64,000 bases of DNA, taken from positions 105,255 through 169,254 of the forward strand of contig NZ_RSAA01000006.1 in the NCBI RefSeq assembly GCF_003931915.1. Reading direction: 5' to 3'. The notes below the pieces were generated by a model, which saw only the letters and a program-made list of their open reading frames with translations, searched no databases and was not told the origin of the DNA. Position numbers and translations under genes: made by a program. Every line of letters begins with the position of its first letter. The stretch's first letter is position 1. The stretch comes from Saccharopolyspora rhizosphaerae. GTDB taxonomy: Bacteria > Actinomycetota > Actinomycetes > Mycobacteriales > Pseudonocardiaceae. This document shows, in pieces, positions 33,109 to 41,577 of the stretch.

Positions 33109-34506
33109 TCAGCGCTGCGCGTCGGCGCTCTCGTCGTGCTCGGCGCTGGTGTCCGGTGGCCCGTCCCCGCCGGCCGGGTACTCCTGCATCGGGACCAGGC
33201 AGCGCTCCCACGCCGACAGGACGGGGTCGAGCAGCCGCCACGCCTCTTCGGCCTCGTCGCCGCGAATGGACAGCGCTGCGTTGCCGCTGAGCGCGTCCAG
33301 CAGCAACCGCCCGTACGGCGGCAGGTCCGGCTCGGTCATCTGCGCGGTCAGCGTGAGCGGCGCGAAGCTGCGCACCTGCGCGCCCGCACCCATCAGGTCG
33401 AGCGACACGGTCTCGTGCTCCAGTCCGAAGCGGAGCACGTTGGGCTGCACCTCGCCGGCGCTGCCGAAGGGCAGGTGCGGCACCGGCTTGAAGTGCACGG
33501 CGACTTCCTTGCGGTTGCTGCCCAAGGCTTTGCCGGTGCGCAGCCGGAACGTCGTCCCGGCCCAGCGCCGGCTGTCGAGCTCCAGCTGGACCTCGGCGTA
33601 GGTCTCGGTCTCGCGCTTCGGGTCCACACCCTCCTCGTCGACGTAGGCGGGCACGACACTGCCGTTGAGGCGACCCGCCCCGTACCGCGCCCGTCGCGTG
33701 CCGCGCACGACGTCGTCGTCGGAGAGCGGGCGCACCGAGCGCAGCACGTCGACCTTGCGGTCGCGCAGGTCCCGCTCGCTGAGGCTGTTCGGCGGTTCCA
33801 TCGCCACCAGGCACAGCAGCTGCAGCAGGTGGTTCTGGACCATGTCACGCAACGCGCCCGCGTTGTCGTAGTACCCGGCCCTGCCTTCCAGCGCGAGGTC
33901 TTCGTCCCAGACGATCTCGACCTCGCTGATGTGGGCGCTGTTCCACACCGGCTCGAGCACGCGGTTAACCAGCCGGGCGCCGAGCACGTTCTCCACGGTC
34001 GCCATGGCGAGGAAGTGGTCGACCCGGAAAACCGCGTCCTCCGGCACCATTCCGGCGAGCATCTGGTTCAGTTCCACTGCGCTGTCGAGGTTCTCGCCGA
34101 AGGGCTTCTCCAGCACGATCCGGCTCCCGCCCGGAAGCCCACATCGTTCCACTGTGGACAGCGCAGAGGAGAACAGGCTCGGCGGCAGCGCGAGGTAGAC
34201 CGCCAGCGGCCCCTCGCCGGCGATCACGGCGGCGACCTCGTCGGGATCGGTGACATCGGCGCGGACGAACCGCGCGGCACCGGCGACGGCTCGCCGCGCT
34301 TCGGCCGGCAACTCGTCCCCGTGCTCGTCGAGCTGTTCGGCCGCCCAGGACCGGAACTGCTCGGTGTCCCAGTCGTCCTGGTCGGAGCACACCAGCTCGA
34401 ACGAGTCGTCGAGGTGTCCTCGCGCGCAGAGCGCGGCCAGGCCGGGCAGGAGGAACCGGGCGCAGAGGTCGCCGGTGGCACCGAAGACCGCCAGCCGGTT
34501 GATCAT
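33109..34506 (-). CDS. Divergent glucose-6-phosphate dehydrogenase homologue
   Basis: A 465-aa protein. ATG 34506 (MINRLAVFGATGDL) follows GGAAGG; the frame start at 34554 has no ribosome site. The NADP motif GATGDLCARFLLPGL, EKPFG (133-137) and GRAGYYDNAGALRDMVQNHLLQLL (208-231) identify the G6PD family, and His164 of the active-site RVDHFL is kept. But the canonical DHYLGKE is DHFLAMA here, so the phosphate-contacting Lys is replaced by Met. It may act on a different sugar or glucose 6-phosphate with altered affinity. No 6-phosphogluconate genes are adjacent. Confidence 0.82.
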   Translation of the reverse strand: MINRLAVFGATGDLCARFLLPGLAALCARGHLDDSFELVCSDQDDWDTEQFRSWAAEQLDEHGDELPAEARRAVAGAARFVRADVTDPDEVAAVIAGEGPLAVYLALPPSLFSSALSTVERCGLPGGSRIVLEKPFGENLDSAVELNQMLAGMVPEDAVFRVDHFLAMATVENVLGARLVNRVLEPVWNSAHISEVEIVWDEDLALEGRAGYYDNAGALRDMVQNHLLQLLCLVAMEPPNSLSERDLRDRKVDVLRSVRPLSDDDVVRGTRRARYGAGRLNGSVVPAYVDEEGVDPKRETETYAEVQLELDSRRWAGTTFRLRTGKALGSNRKEVAVHFKPVPHLPFGSAGEVQPNVLRFGLEHETVSLDLMGAGAQVRSFAPLTLTAQMTEPDLPPYGRLLLDALSGNAALSIRGDEAEEAWRLLDPVLSAWERCLVPMQEYPAGGDGPPDTSAEHDESADAQR

Positions 34507-34924
34507 TCCGAACCTGCCTTCCGCCTCAGGAGTGGGTCCGCCGTTGATGATCACACCGATGCGGTCGGACGCCTACCGGTCTCCGCGCCGGCGGCCGCGC
34601 AGCGCAGGACATCAGCGCGGGAACGGGAAGCAGCACAGTCGTGGCGGAGCGGCGATGACGCGCGGTCCAGCGGGCGGCGTCTCCGTTCTCGACCGCAGCA
34701 CTCGCCCGCATCGCGCTCCACCGGTGTCGAACTGCCGTTCCGCCCCGGAACGCAGTGCAGCACGAACCGCCCCAGGGCCGCTCACGGCTACCCGGTGCGG
34801 CGAGCGCGCAAACTCCCCCGATGCCCGTGTTGACGCGCTAGGAACCCTGCTCGCACCATTGCGCTATCAGCAATCCGGTGCGTCATCGGCAACACCGGCT
34901 TGCCGCACGTCGTTGGAGGGGCTG
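34507..34924. other. Divergent intergenic region
   Basis: About 420 bp between the G6PD-like gene (-) and the serA-like gene (+). No gene is seen. It contains the promoters of both transcription units. Confidence 0.45.
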
Positions 34925-35929
34925 ATGAGGATCCTGATCGCCGACGCCTTTCCCGAGGAACACCTCGACCGGATCGCTGCAGCGCACGACTGCGCGTACG
35001 AGCCGGACACGACCGCGAACCAGCTGACCGACCGGATCGGCGACCGCGAGGTGCTGGTCGTGCGCAGCACGCGCGTCACCGCCGAGACGTTGGCGGACGC
35101 GCGGTCCTTGCGGCTGGTGGTCCGGGCCGGGTCGGGGACGAACACCATCGACCGCGACGCCGCCTCCCGCTTGGGCATCCACGTCGCGAACGTGCCCGGG
35201 CGCAACGCCGTCGCGGTCGCCGAGCTCGCGCTGGCGCTGTTGCTGGCCCTCGACCGCAACATCCCCGACACCGTCGCCGACCTGCGTGCCGGGCGGTGGG
35301 ACAAGAAGCGCTACTCCCGCGCCCGCGGCTTGCTCGGGCGCGACGTCGGCGTGATCGGCCTCGGCCAGATCGGGCTGGCCTTCGCCGAGCGCGCCGCCGC
35401 CCTCGGCACCCGCGTGCACGCGGTGGCCAAGCCGAGTCGCGCTCCGGAGACGCTGGAACGCGCGCGGGACATCGGGATCACCTTCGTGGACGACCTCACC
35501 GTACTCGCGCGCACCTGCGACGTGCTGTCACTGCACCTGCCGTCCTCGGACACCACGCGGCACCTCGTCGACCGCGAGCTGCTCGCGCACGTGCAGCCGG
35601 GGACGATCCTCCTCAACACCGCGCGCGGTGACCTCGTCGACGAGGACGCGCTGATCGAGGCGATGGACAGCAAGGGTGTGCGGGCCGGCATCGACGTGTT
35701 CGTCGACGAGCCCGGGACGCCGACCGGCACCATCGACTCCCGGCTGGCCGCCCACCCGCACGTCTACGGCACCCACCACATCGGCGCCTCCACCGAGCAG
35801 GCGCAGCACGCGGTGGCCGAGGAGGTCGTGCGCGTGGTCGAGGAGTTCGCCGCCGGGACCGTGCTGCACTGCGTCAACCCGGAGGCGGCCGACTTCGCGC
35901 CGTCCGCAGCGGTGAGCGAGGTGCCATGA
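34925..35929 (+). CDS. D-2-hydroxyacid dehydrogenase (3-phosphoglycerate dehydrogenase-like)
   Basis: A 334-aa protein from ATG 34925 with GGAGGGG. The NAD motif reads GVIGLGQIGLAFAERAAALG, the catalytic Arg sits in VVRAGSGTNTIDRDAA, Glu in LVDEDALIEAMDS and His in YGTHHIGAST. The order matches SerA without the C-terminal ACT domain. It likely oxidises 3-phosphoglycerate or a related 2-hydroxyacid. Its stop overlaps the ATG of a DUF1015 gene, a pairing that suggests a joint role in serine metabolism. Confidence 0.85.
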   Translation: MRILIADAFPEEHLDRIAAAHDCAYEPDTTANQLTDRIGDREVLVVRSTRVTAETLADARSLRLVVRAGSGTNTIDRDAASRLGIHVANVPGRNAVAVAELALALLLALDRNIPDTVADLRAGRWDKKRYSRARGLLGRDVGVIGLGQIGLAFAERAAALGTRVHAVAKPSRAPETLERARDIGITFVDDLTVLARTCDVLSLHLPSSDTTRHLVDRELLAHVQPGTILLNTARGDLVDEDALIEAMDSKGVRAGIDVFVDEPGTPTGTIDSRLAAHPHVYGTHHIGASTEQAQHAVAEEVVRVVEEFAAGTVLHCVNPEAADFAPSAAVSEVP

Positions 35930-37026
35930 GCGCCCCGCGCACCGAAGCGCCGACCGCGAGGATCACGGCGCGGTTGCCGCGGGGCTTGGTGCTCGACCAC
36001 CGGCCGGGTCACCGGCCGGCCGATGCCGCGCGGGTCCGGGAGGCCTACGACTCGGGCCGGTTCCCGCGCGGGCCCGGGCCCGCTGCCGTGGTGTACCGGA
36101 TCGCGGAGGGCGGGCACGCGCAAACCGGCGTGCTCGCGGAGGTGGCCGTCGACGACTACCGCACCGGGCGGATCCGGCCGCACGAAGCCACCCAGCCCGA
36201 GCGGGAGCGGCGGCTGACCGAGTTCACCGAGCTCTCCGGCGTCGAGCAGATGCCGGTGATGCTCGCCCACTCCCCCAGCCCCGGCCTGCGGTCGGCGATC
36301 CGCCGGATCACCGCCGCCGAGCCCGACCTGGACTTCGGGACCGAGGACGGCGCGCGGCACACCGCGTGGATCCGGCAGGACGGTGAGCTCGCGCGGGCGG
36401 TCGAGCAGGGGATCGGCGGCATCGAGGGCGCGCACATCGCCGACGGCCACCACCGGATGGCCGCAGCCGAGCACTACGCCGCCCGACGCCGCCACCTGGG
36501 CCCGGACCACCCGGCGGCGTTCACGCTGGCCGCCCTCTTCCCCGCCGATGAGCTGCGCGTCTTCGGCTACCACCGCTGCGTGCCGGTGGAGGGCGCTTCC
36601 GCCGCCCGGCTGCTCGACGAGCTCACGTCCCTCCCGGTGACCGCGTGGTGGGAGCAGTGCGCCACCGCCACCCCGGAACCCGGCGTCGTCGTGGTGCGGT
36701 ACGGCGACGAGACCTACCGGATGGGTCTGCGCTCGTCCGGTGCGCCTGGGCACGTGCGCGGCTCGTTGGACGTGGTCACCCTCGACGAAGAGGTGCTACC
36801 CGCACTCGGCGCCTCGCCGACCTCGTGCGGCAGCGGCGCTCCCGAGCACTGCCGCTACCCCGCCGGTGCGGCGGTGCTGCTCCTGGCCCACCCGCCGACC
36901 ATCGAGCAGATCATGGCCGTCTCGGACGCGGGCTTGGTGATGCCCCCGAAGTCGACGTGGTTCGCACCCAAGCCCGAGCCCGGGCTCTTCCTCCGCGATC
37001 TCACCGGCTCCCCTCTGGGCCGCTGA
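35926..37026 (+). CDS. DUF1015 protein (ParB/serine-kinase-like)
   Basis: A 366-aa protein that begins in an ATGA overlap with the dehydrogenase stop. DUF1015 hallmarks are present: GAHIADGHHRMAAAEHYA (DGHHR near 178-182) and a C-terminal MPPKSTWFAPKPEPGLFLRDL. The DGHHR motif is shared with ParB-fold kinases such as archaeal SerK, which phosphorylates free serine. With a serA-like partner, a serine/phosphoserine step is plausible. That link is inference; the domain is otherwise uncharacterised here. Confidence 0.8.
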   Translation: MSAPRTEAPTARITARLPRGLVLDHRPGHRPADAARVREAYDSGRFPRGPGPAAVVYRIAEGGHAQTGVLAEVAVDDYRTGRIRPHEATQPERERRLTEFTELSGVEQMPVMLAHSPSPGLRSAIRRITAAEPDLDFGTEDGARHTAWIRQDGELARAVEQGIGGIEGAHIADGHHRMAAAEHYAARRRHLGPDHPAAFTLAALFPADELRVFGYHRCVPVEGASAARLLDELTSLPVTAWWEQCATATPEPGVVVVRYGDETYRMGLRSSGAPGHVRGSLDVVTLDEEVLPALGASPTSCGSGAPEHCRYPAGAAVLLLAHPPTIEQIMAVSDAGLVMPPKSTWFAPKPEPGLFLRDLTGSPLGR

Positions 37027-37369
37027 GAGGCCACCTCCGCGTTCGAGTCCCCCACGCCGTTGACAGCGTGTAATCACTGTGTGGCGCCAACATCGCCCCT
37101 TCGTTCACCCGATAGACCTAAATACTTGAAGGTACGGTAACCGCCGGTTACCTTCGACAGGGCAAGTCACGGTTCGGTCACGACACCCCGACCAGGCGCC
37201 CCCGACCTGCGGTCGTGCCCGGATCACCCCCGACCAGGAAGGCGAACGTGGGCATCTTCCGGAACGCGGGCCGCACCCCGAGGCCCGCCCCCGTCGCGCA
37301 GAGCCCCGGCAAGCCCGCCGCACGCGGTGGTGCACCCCTGACCACCCCCGACCAGGAGGTCACGCGCCC
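37027..37369. other. Leader region of the alpha/beta hydrolase gene
   Basis: About 340 bp. It contains a perfect palindrome at 37136-37152 and a possible 42-codon upstream ORF at 37248-37376, preceded by a TTGACA hexamer at 37060-37065 without an obvious -10. Confidence 0.5.
37136..37152. promoter_or_regulatory. Palindrome GGTAACCG-C-CGGTTACC
   Basis: Perfect 8-bp arms around one base, in the leader of the hydrolase at 37370. It is the size and symmetry of a TetR/GntR-type operator. No regulator gene is adjacent. Confidence 0.5.
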
Positions 37370-37376
37370 GTGGTAG
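37248..37376 (+). CDS. Possible leader peptide (42 aa)
   Basis: GTG 37248 follows AGGAAGGC at good spacing and encodes MGIFRNAGRTPRPAPVAQSP on to TTPDQEVTRPW, stopping at TAG 37374-37376, 4 bp inside the downstream hydrolase start at 37370. Such overlap suggests translational coupling. No homology is recognised. Confidence 0.35.
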   Translation: MGIFRNAGRTPRPAPVAQSPGKPAARGGAPLTTPDQEVTRPW

Positions 37377-38422
37377 CCACTCCGCTGAGCACTCCGCAGG
37401 ACGTCGTCCGCACGCGGTTCCAGCAGGTGGTGGGGCGTCTGCGCGATGCGCTGCCCGGTTCGCCGCTGCGATCTGCCGCCGGCGCCCCCGACCTGCCGCG
37501 GCACGCACCGGACGCTCTCCCCGACGGCGACGCGGTGACCGGATCCGCGAGCACGGTCCCGGTCAACGCCGCCGACGGCGTCCGGCTCCACACCGAGGTC
37601 GACGGCGACCCGGACGCGCCGGTGACGGTGGTGCTCTGCCACGGGTACCTGGCCGACAGCGCCATGTGGCTCTTCCTGCGCTCCGCGCTGGGCACCGGTG
37701 CGCGTGTCGTCTCCTACGACCACCGCGGCCACGGCCGGTCCGCGGTGGGCACGCGAGCTCGGCTCGACCTCGGCCAGCTCGGTGACGACCTGGCCGCCGT
37801 CCTCGACCAGGCAGCACCGACGGGACCGGTGGTGCTCGTGGGACATTCGATGGGCGGCATGGCGATCATGTCGCTCGCCGAGCAGCGCCCCGAGCTGTTC
37901 GGCGAGCGGGTAGTCGGCGTCGGGCTGGTGACGACCGCGGCGTCGCCGGTCAACGGGCGCGCCGTGCTGCCGCCCGAGACCGCCAACCTCGTGCTGGCCG
38001 CCATCGACCGGCTGCGCCTGACCCAGGTTTCCTGCCACGCCATCCGGCACGCGGCGCGGCTGGTGGCGCGGAGCTTCGCCTTCGCCTCCCGGGTGCCGCC
38101 GTCGCTGGTCGACTTCCTGCTCCAGCTGACGAGGCCCAACCCCGTGCACGCGCTGGTCTCGCTCATCCCCCAGTTCCTGACCCTGGACAAGCGGGCGGCC
38201 CTGCCGGTGCTGGGCCAAGCCGACACGCTCGTCGTCGGCGCCGAGCACGACCAGACGATCGAACCCCGGCACAGCGAGGCGATCGCCGACGCCGTCCCGA
38301 ACGCGCGCCTCGCGATGGTCCCCAAGGCGGGCCACATGGTCCCGCTGGAACACCCTGCGGTGCTGGGAGAACTCCTGCAAGGCCTCATCACCCGCGCCAC
38401 CACCCGACTCGCCACCGCGTGA
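37370..38422 (+). CDS. Alpha/beta-hydrolase
   Basis: A 350-aa protein (GTG 37370 after AGGAGGT). The core fold is clear: VVLCHGYLADSAMW, YDHRGHGRS, nucleophile VLVGHSMGGMA (Ser about 164), and a late GAEHDQTIEP Asp and GHMVPLEHP His. The first 60 residues lack a signal peptide. The family covers esterases, lactonases and haloperoxidase-like enzymes, so the substrate is open. The long GC-rich leader and palindrome suggest control. Confidence 0.85.
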   Translation: MVATPLSTPQDVVRTRFQQVVGRLRDALPGSPLRSAAGAPDLPRHAPDALPDGDAVTGSASTVPVNAADGVRLHTEVDGDPDAPVTVVLCHGYLADSAMWLFLRSALGTGARVVSYDHRGHGRSAVGTRARLDLGQLGDDLAAVLDQAAPTGPVVLVGHSMGGMAIMSLAEQRPELFGERVVGVGLVTTAASPVNGRAVLPPETANLVLAAIDRLRLTQVSCHAIRHAARLVARSFAFASRVPPSLVDFLLQLTRPNPVHALVSLIPQFLTLDKRAALPVLGQADTLVVGAEHDQTIEPRHSEAIADAVPNARLAMVPKAGHMVPLEHPAVLGELLQGLITRATTRLATA

Positions 38423-38648
38423 CCGCAGCACCCCAGCCGGACAGACCCACCAGTACCCACCGAGGCGAGCAGCAGAGCCGCCGCTCCGGCCGCCATTCCG
38501 CCAAGTGCTGTCAAGCTTCGCGCGGCCCTCGACCCGGAACTTCGAGCCTCGAACTTCGCGAGAACCTCGAACGAGAGCCCAGGACGGAGACGGCCCGCAG
38601 AGCCGCAAAGGCTTCGAGGCGACCCGCGGGAGAGTCGCCGTCCTAGGT
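38423..38648. repeat. Non-coding region with a TTCTCGCGAAGTTCGA-type element
   Basis: CTCGAACTTCGCGAGAACCTCGA at 38549-38571 is the reverse complement of the dispersed element, with a second partial copy (GGAACTTCGAG) just before it. No gene is seen. Confidence 0.55.
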
Positions 38649-38868
38649 GCAGAACGCAGCCCGCACCACCGCAGGGGCATTGAGGGGCAGCTCGCGGCGG
38701 CAGCCACTTCGGCAGGTGTGGCACCCCACTCGCACCGCCGCAGGCATTAGGGGCGACCCCCAGTGGGCCGCCGTTCCAGTTGTGAGACTCAGCCCGAACC
38801 GCACGCAAGATCCGGGCGGCTCGCGGCGGCCGCCGCTCCTCCAGGTGCGCGCCTCAGCTCGCACCGCC
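38649..38868 (-). repeat. Degenerate tandem repeat array, about 60-bp units
   Basis: About three units. Read on the minus strand, each resembles CACCTGxxGxAGCxGC...CCGCGxGC...CCTGCGGTGGTGCGGGCT. They match, in inverse orientation, the array at 49237-49625. Confidence 0.55.
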
Positions 38869-38965
38869 GCAGGTTCTGAGCGGCTTCGTGGCGAGCACGC
38901 CGCGACGCCGCGTTCGAAGTGCTCGAGGAGCGGCGCACGGAGTCCGCGGAGCCGCTCAGGTCTGC
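38869..38965 (+). repeat. About 100-bp element with terminal inverted repeats
   Basis: Left end 38869-38885 (GCAGGTTCTGAGCGGCT) and right end 38950-38965 (AGCCGCTCAGGTCTGC) are inverted repeats with a few mismatches. The element is about 80-85% identical by eye to the inverted copy at 49127-49236. There is no coding capacity; it is a MITE- or REP-like sequence. Confidence 0.6.
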
Positions 38966-38994
38966 CACCCGCACCGCCACGCACAGCCACCCGA

Positions 38995-40194
38995 TCACAG
39001 GCGAGACAGCGCGATGTCGGCTTGGACGAGGTTGTCCACCTCCTCCTCGGAGTACCCGAGGGCGGTGAGGATGCGTCGGGTGTCGGCGCCCTGCTCGCGC
39101 GGGGCGGAGCGGGCGCTGCCGGGTGTCCGGTCCAGCTTGATGGGGATGCCGATGCCCCGGTAGCCGTCGCGCTCGACGACCATCCCGCGGTGGCGGACCT
39201 GCGGATCGGTCAGCGCTTCGCCGACGTCGTGCACCGCCGTCGCCGGCACGCCTCGGGCCAGCAGCGCCTCGGCGAGCTCGTGGCGGTTCCTGCCGGCGAT
39301 CGGCTCGGCCAGCAGCGCGCGCAACGCCTCGACGTGGTGGACCCGGTCGGCGTTGGTCGCGAACCTGGGGTCGGCGGCGAGCTCCGGGACGCCGAGGACG
39401 TGGACGAGGGCGTGGAACAGGCGGTCGTTGCCGCCGCTGATGAAGATCAGCCCGTCCGCGGCGTCGAAGGTGTCGTAGGGCGCGATCGACGGGTGCGCGG
39501 ATCCGGTGCGCTGCGGGACCTCGCCCGAGGCCAGCCAAGCCGCGGAATGCGGGTGCAGCAAGGAGATCGCGGTGTCCAGCAACGTGCAGTCCACCAACTG
39601 GCCCCGGCCGGTGGTGTGCCGGTCGTGCAGCGCCAGCAGGATGCCGGAGAACGCGTAGATGCCGGTGACCACGTCCACGATCGGCACGCCGACCCGCAGC
39701 GGCGGACCGCTGCGCTCGCCGTTGATGCTCATCAACCCGCCGTAGGCCTGCAGGATCGCGTCGTAACCGGGGGTGGATCCCATCGGCCCGTCGGTGCCGA
39801 AACCGGTGATGCGGCAGTGCACGAGCTCGGGGAAGCGCTCGACGAGGACCTCGTCGGAGTAGCCCCACCCGGCCAGCGTTCCGGCCTTGAAGTTCTCCAC
39901 GAGCACGTCGGCGTCGGCGAGCAGTTCGCCGAGCAACCGCCGCCCTTCCGCTGAGCCGAAGTCCAGGCAGATGTTGGCCTTGCCGCGGTTGATCGCGGAG
40001 TGGTACGCGCTCATCGAGTCGGTGACGAACGGTGGTCCCCACGCACGCGTGTCGTCGCCGGCCGGTGGTTCGACCTTGACGACCTCCGCGCCGTGATCGG
40101 CGAGCATCTGCGTGCACAGCGGTCCGGCGAGGATCCGGGACAGGTCGAGAACCCGGACATCTCGCAGGCTGCCGGTCGGTTCTGGTGCGGTCAT
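38995..40194 (-). CDS. Class III CoA-transferase (CaiB/BaiF family)
   Basis: A 399-aa protein. The N-terminal DVRVLDLSRILAGPLCTQMLADHGAEVVKVE is the family hallmark, and catalytic Asp145 is in GYDAILQAYGGLMS, followed by GVPIVDVVTG. It transfers CoA between carboxylic acids through an aspartyl-CoA thioester. The gene lies 16 bp after the acyl-CoA dehydrogenase and is probably co-transcribed, implying activation of an organic acid followed by dehydrogenation. Candidate substrates include carnitine-like, succinyl-linked or dicarboxylic acids. Confidence 0.9.
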   Translation of the reverse strand: MTAPEPTGSLRDVRVLDLSRILAGPLCTQMLADHGAEVVKVEPPAGDDTRAWGPPFVTDSMSAYHSAINRGKANICLDFGSAEGRRLLGELLADADVLVENFKAGTLAGWGYSDEVLVERFPELVHCRITGFGTDGPMGSTPGYDAILQAYGGLMSINGERSGPPLRVGVPIVDVVTGIYAFSGILLALHDRHTTGRGQLVDCTLLDTAISLLHPHSAAWLASGEVPQRTGSAHPSIAPYDTFDAADGLIFISGGNDRLFHALVHVLGVPELAADPRFATNADRVHHVEALRALLAEPIAGRNRHELAEALLARGVPATAVHDVGEALTDPQVRHRGMVVERDGYRGIGIPIKLDRTPGSARSAPREQGADTRRILTALGYSEEEVDNLVQADIALSRL

Positions 40195-40210
40195 CGCTGA
40201 TCCCGTTCGC

Positions 40211-41377
40211 TCAGTAGGACTTCGGCAGTCCGAGGACGTGGTGGGCCACGTAGTTCAAGACCATCTCCTGGCTCACCGGCGCGAGCCGCAGGATGCGCGA
40301 TTCCCGGAAGTAGCGCTCCACGTGGTACTCGCGGGCGTAGCCCATGCCGCCGTGGGTCTGGACAGCCTGGTCGGCTGCTTGGAAACCGGCTTCGGCGCAC
40401 AGCCACTTGGCCATGTTCGCCTCCTTCCCGCACGGCAGGCCCTGGTCGTAGCGCCAGGCGGCGTTGCGGGCCATGAGCTCGGCGGCGTCGAGGCGGGTCG
40501 CCGCCTCGGCGAGCGGGAAGGCGATGCCCTGGTTCTGCCCGATCGGCCGGTCGAAGACGACCCGCTCCCGGGCGTAGCGGACGGCTCGGTCCAGCGCGGC
40601 CCGGCCGATGCCGAGGGCTTCGTGCGCCAGCAGGATGCGTTCCGGGTTGAGCCCGTCCAGGAGGTAGGTGAACCCCTCACCCTCCGCCCCAACGCGGGCG
40701 CTGTCGGGCACGAACAGGTCCTCGATCACGACCTCGTAGGAGGACACCGCGTTGCGCCCGAGCTTCGGGATCGGGCTCAGGTGCACGTGCCGGGGATCGA
40801 TGTCGATGAGGAACAGCGACATGCCGTCGATCGACCGGGTCACGTCTTCCCGCCGGGTCGTTCGGGCGATGAGCACCATCTTCTGCGAGTCGCCGGCCTT
40901 GGTGATCCACACCTTGCGGCCGTTGATGACGTAACCGCCGTCGACGCGTTCGGCGAAGGTGGAGATCCGCGTCGTGTCGGTCCCGGCGTCGGGTTCGGTC
41001 ACGCCGAAGCAGACGTGCAGCGACCCGTCCGCGGCGGCGGGCAGGATCTCTTCGCGCAGCTGCTCGCTGCCGTGCTTGACGATCGTGTTGAGCCCGAAGA
41101 TCGTCAGGTGCATGGTGCTGCAGCCGTTCATGCCGGCACCGGAGGCCGCCACCTCTTCCAGCAGCAGCGCCGCTTCGAGGACACCGAGCCCACCCCCGCC
41201 GTACTGCTCGGGGATGGCGATGCCGAGCCAGCCGCCTTCGGCGAAGGCGTTGTAGAACTCCCACGGGAACCGGTTGTCCGCGTCGCACTCGGCCCAGTAC
41301 TCGTCGGAGAAGCTTCGGGCGAGCTCACGCGCACCCGCCCGCAGGTCCTGCTGGTCCGCGGACAGCTCGAAGTGCAT
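40211..41377 (-). CDS. Acyl-CoA dehydrogenase
   Basis: A 388-aa FAD enzyme from ATG 41377 with GGGAAGGACC. Motifs: CFGVTEPDAGTD (flavin region), YVINGRKVWITKAGDS, RARVVFDRPIGQNQGIAFPLAEAA and QTHGGMGYAREYHVERYFRESRI. The usual C-terminal catalytic Glu (YEGT) is absent (LRLAPVSQE). Instead the segment GLNPERILLAHEALG carries Glu at the position used by isovaleryl-CoA and long-chain acyl-CoA dehydrogenases. It starts the minus-strand acyl-CoA operon, and a GTTCG-N6-CGAAC palindrome lies 24 bp upstream of the start. Confidence 0.9.
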   Translation of the reverse strand: MHFELSADQQDLRAGARELARSFSDEYWAECDADNRFPWEFYNAFAEGGWLGIAIPEQYGGGGLGVLEAALLLEEVAASGAGMNGCSTMHLTIFGLNTIVKHGSEQLREEILPAAADGSLHVCFGVTEPDAGTDTTRISTFAERVDGGYVINGRKVWITKAGDSQKMVLIARTTRREDVTRSIDGMSLFLIDIDPRHVHLSPIPKLGRNAVSSYEVVIEDLFVPDSARVGAEGEGFTYLLDGLNPERILLAHEALGIGRAALDRAVRYARERVVFDRPIGQNQGIAFPLAEAATRLDAAELMARNAAWRYDQGLPCGKEANMAKWLCAEAGFQAADQAVQTHGGMGYAREYHVERYFRESRILRLAPVSQEMVLNYVAHHVLGLPKSY

Positions 41378-41400
41378 GGTGGTCCTTCCCGGGGACGTGT

Positions 41401-41416
41401 GTTCGTATATCCGAAC
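41401..41416. promoter_or_regulatory. Operator 1, GTTCG-N6-CGAAC
   Basis: A palindrome in the divergent region between the acyl-CoA dehydrogenase and the transporter, 24 bp from the dehydrogenase start. An identical arm pattern recurs at 41521-41536, exactly 120 bp away. The form resembles IclR-family sites. Confidence 0.65.
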
Positions 41417-41470
41417 GCACACGCGGTTGTGGGAACGACTTTGGTCCGCGGAACTCGGCCTGTCAACCAC

Positions 41471-41500
41471 TTGACAGTGATGCGGTTCACTTCTTACGTT
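41471..41500 (+). promoter_or_regulatory. Possible sigma-70-type promoter for the transporter gene
   Basis: TTGACA at 41471-41476, an 18-bp gap, then TACGTT at 41495-41500. It lies just upstream of operator 2, which is well placed to block it. Confidence 0.4.
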
Positions 41501-41520
41501 CTTCGCGATTCGAACACATC

Positions 41521-41536
41521 GTTCGTATTTGCGAAC
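41521..41536. promoter_or_regulatory. Operator 2, GTTCG-N6-CGAAC
   Basis: Extended by three more paired bases each side (ATC/GAT), giving 8-bp arms. It is 41 bp upstream of the transporter ATG. It is likely bound by the IclR protein encoded at 42979. Confidence 0.65.
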
Positions 41537-41577
41537 GATCGAGTCGCTCCCCACTCCGATCCCCGAGGATGTGAGCA

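Noticed and set aside
38649..38868. Possible CRISPR-like array at 38.65 kb
   Set aside because: Units are degenerate in both repeat and spacer positions and vary in length. They match a similar array at 49.2 kb, so this is a tandem repeat family.
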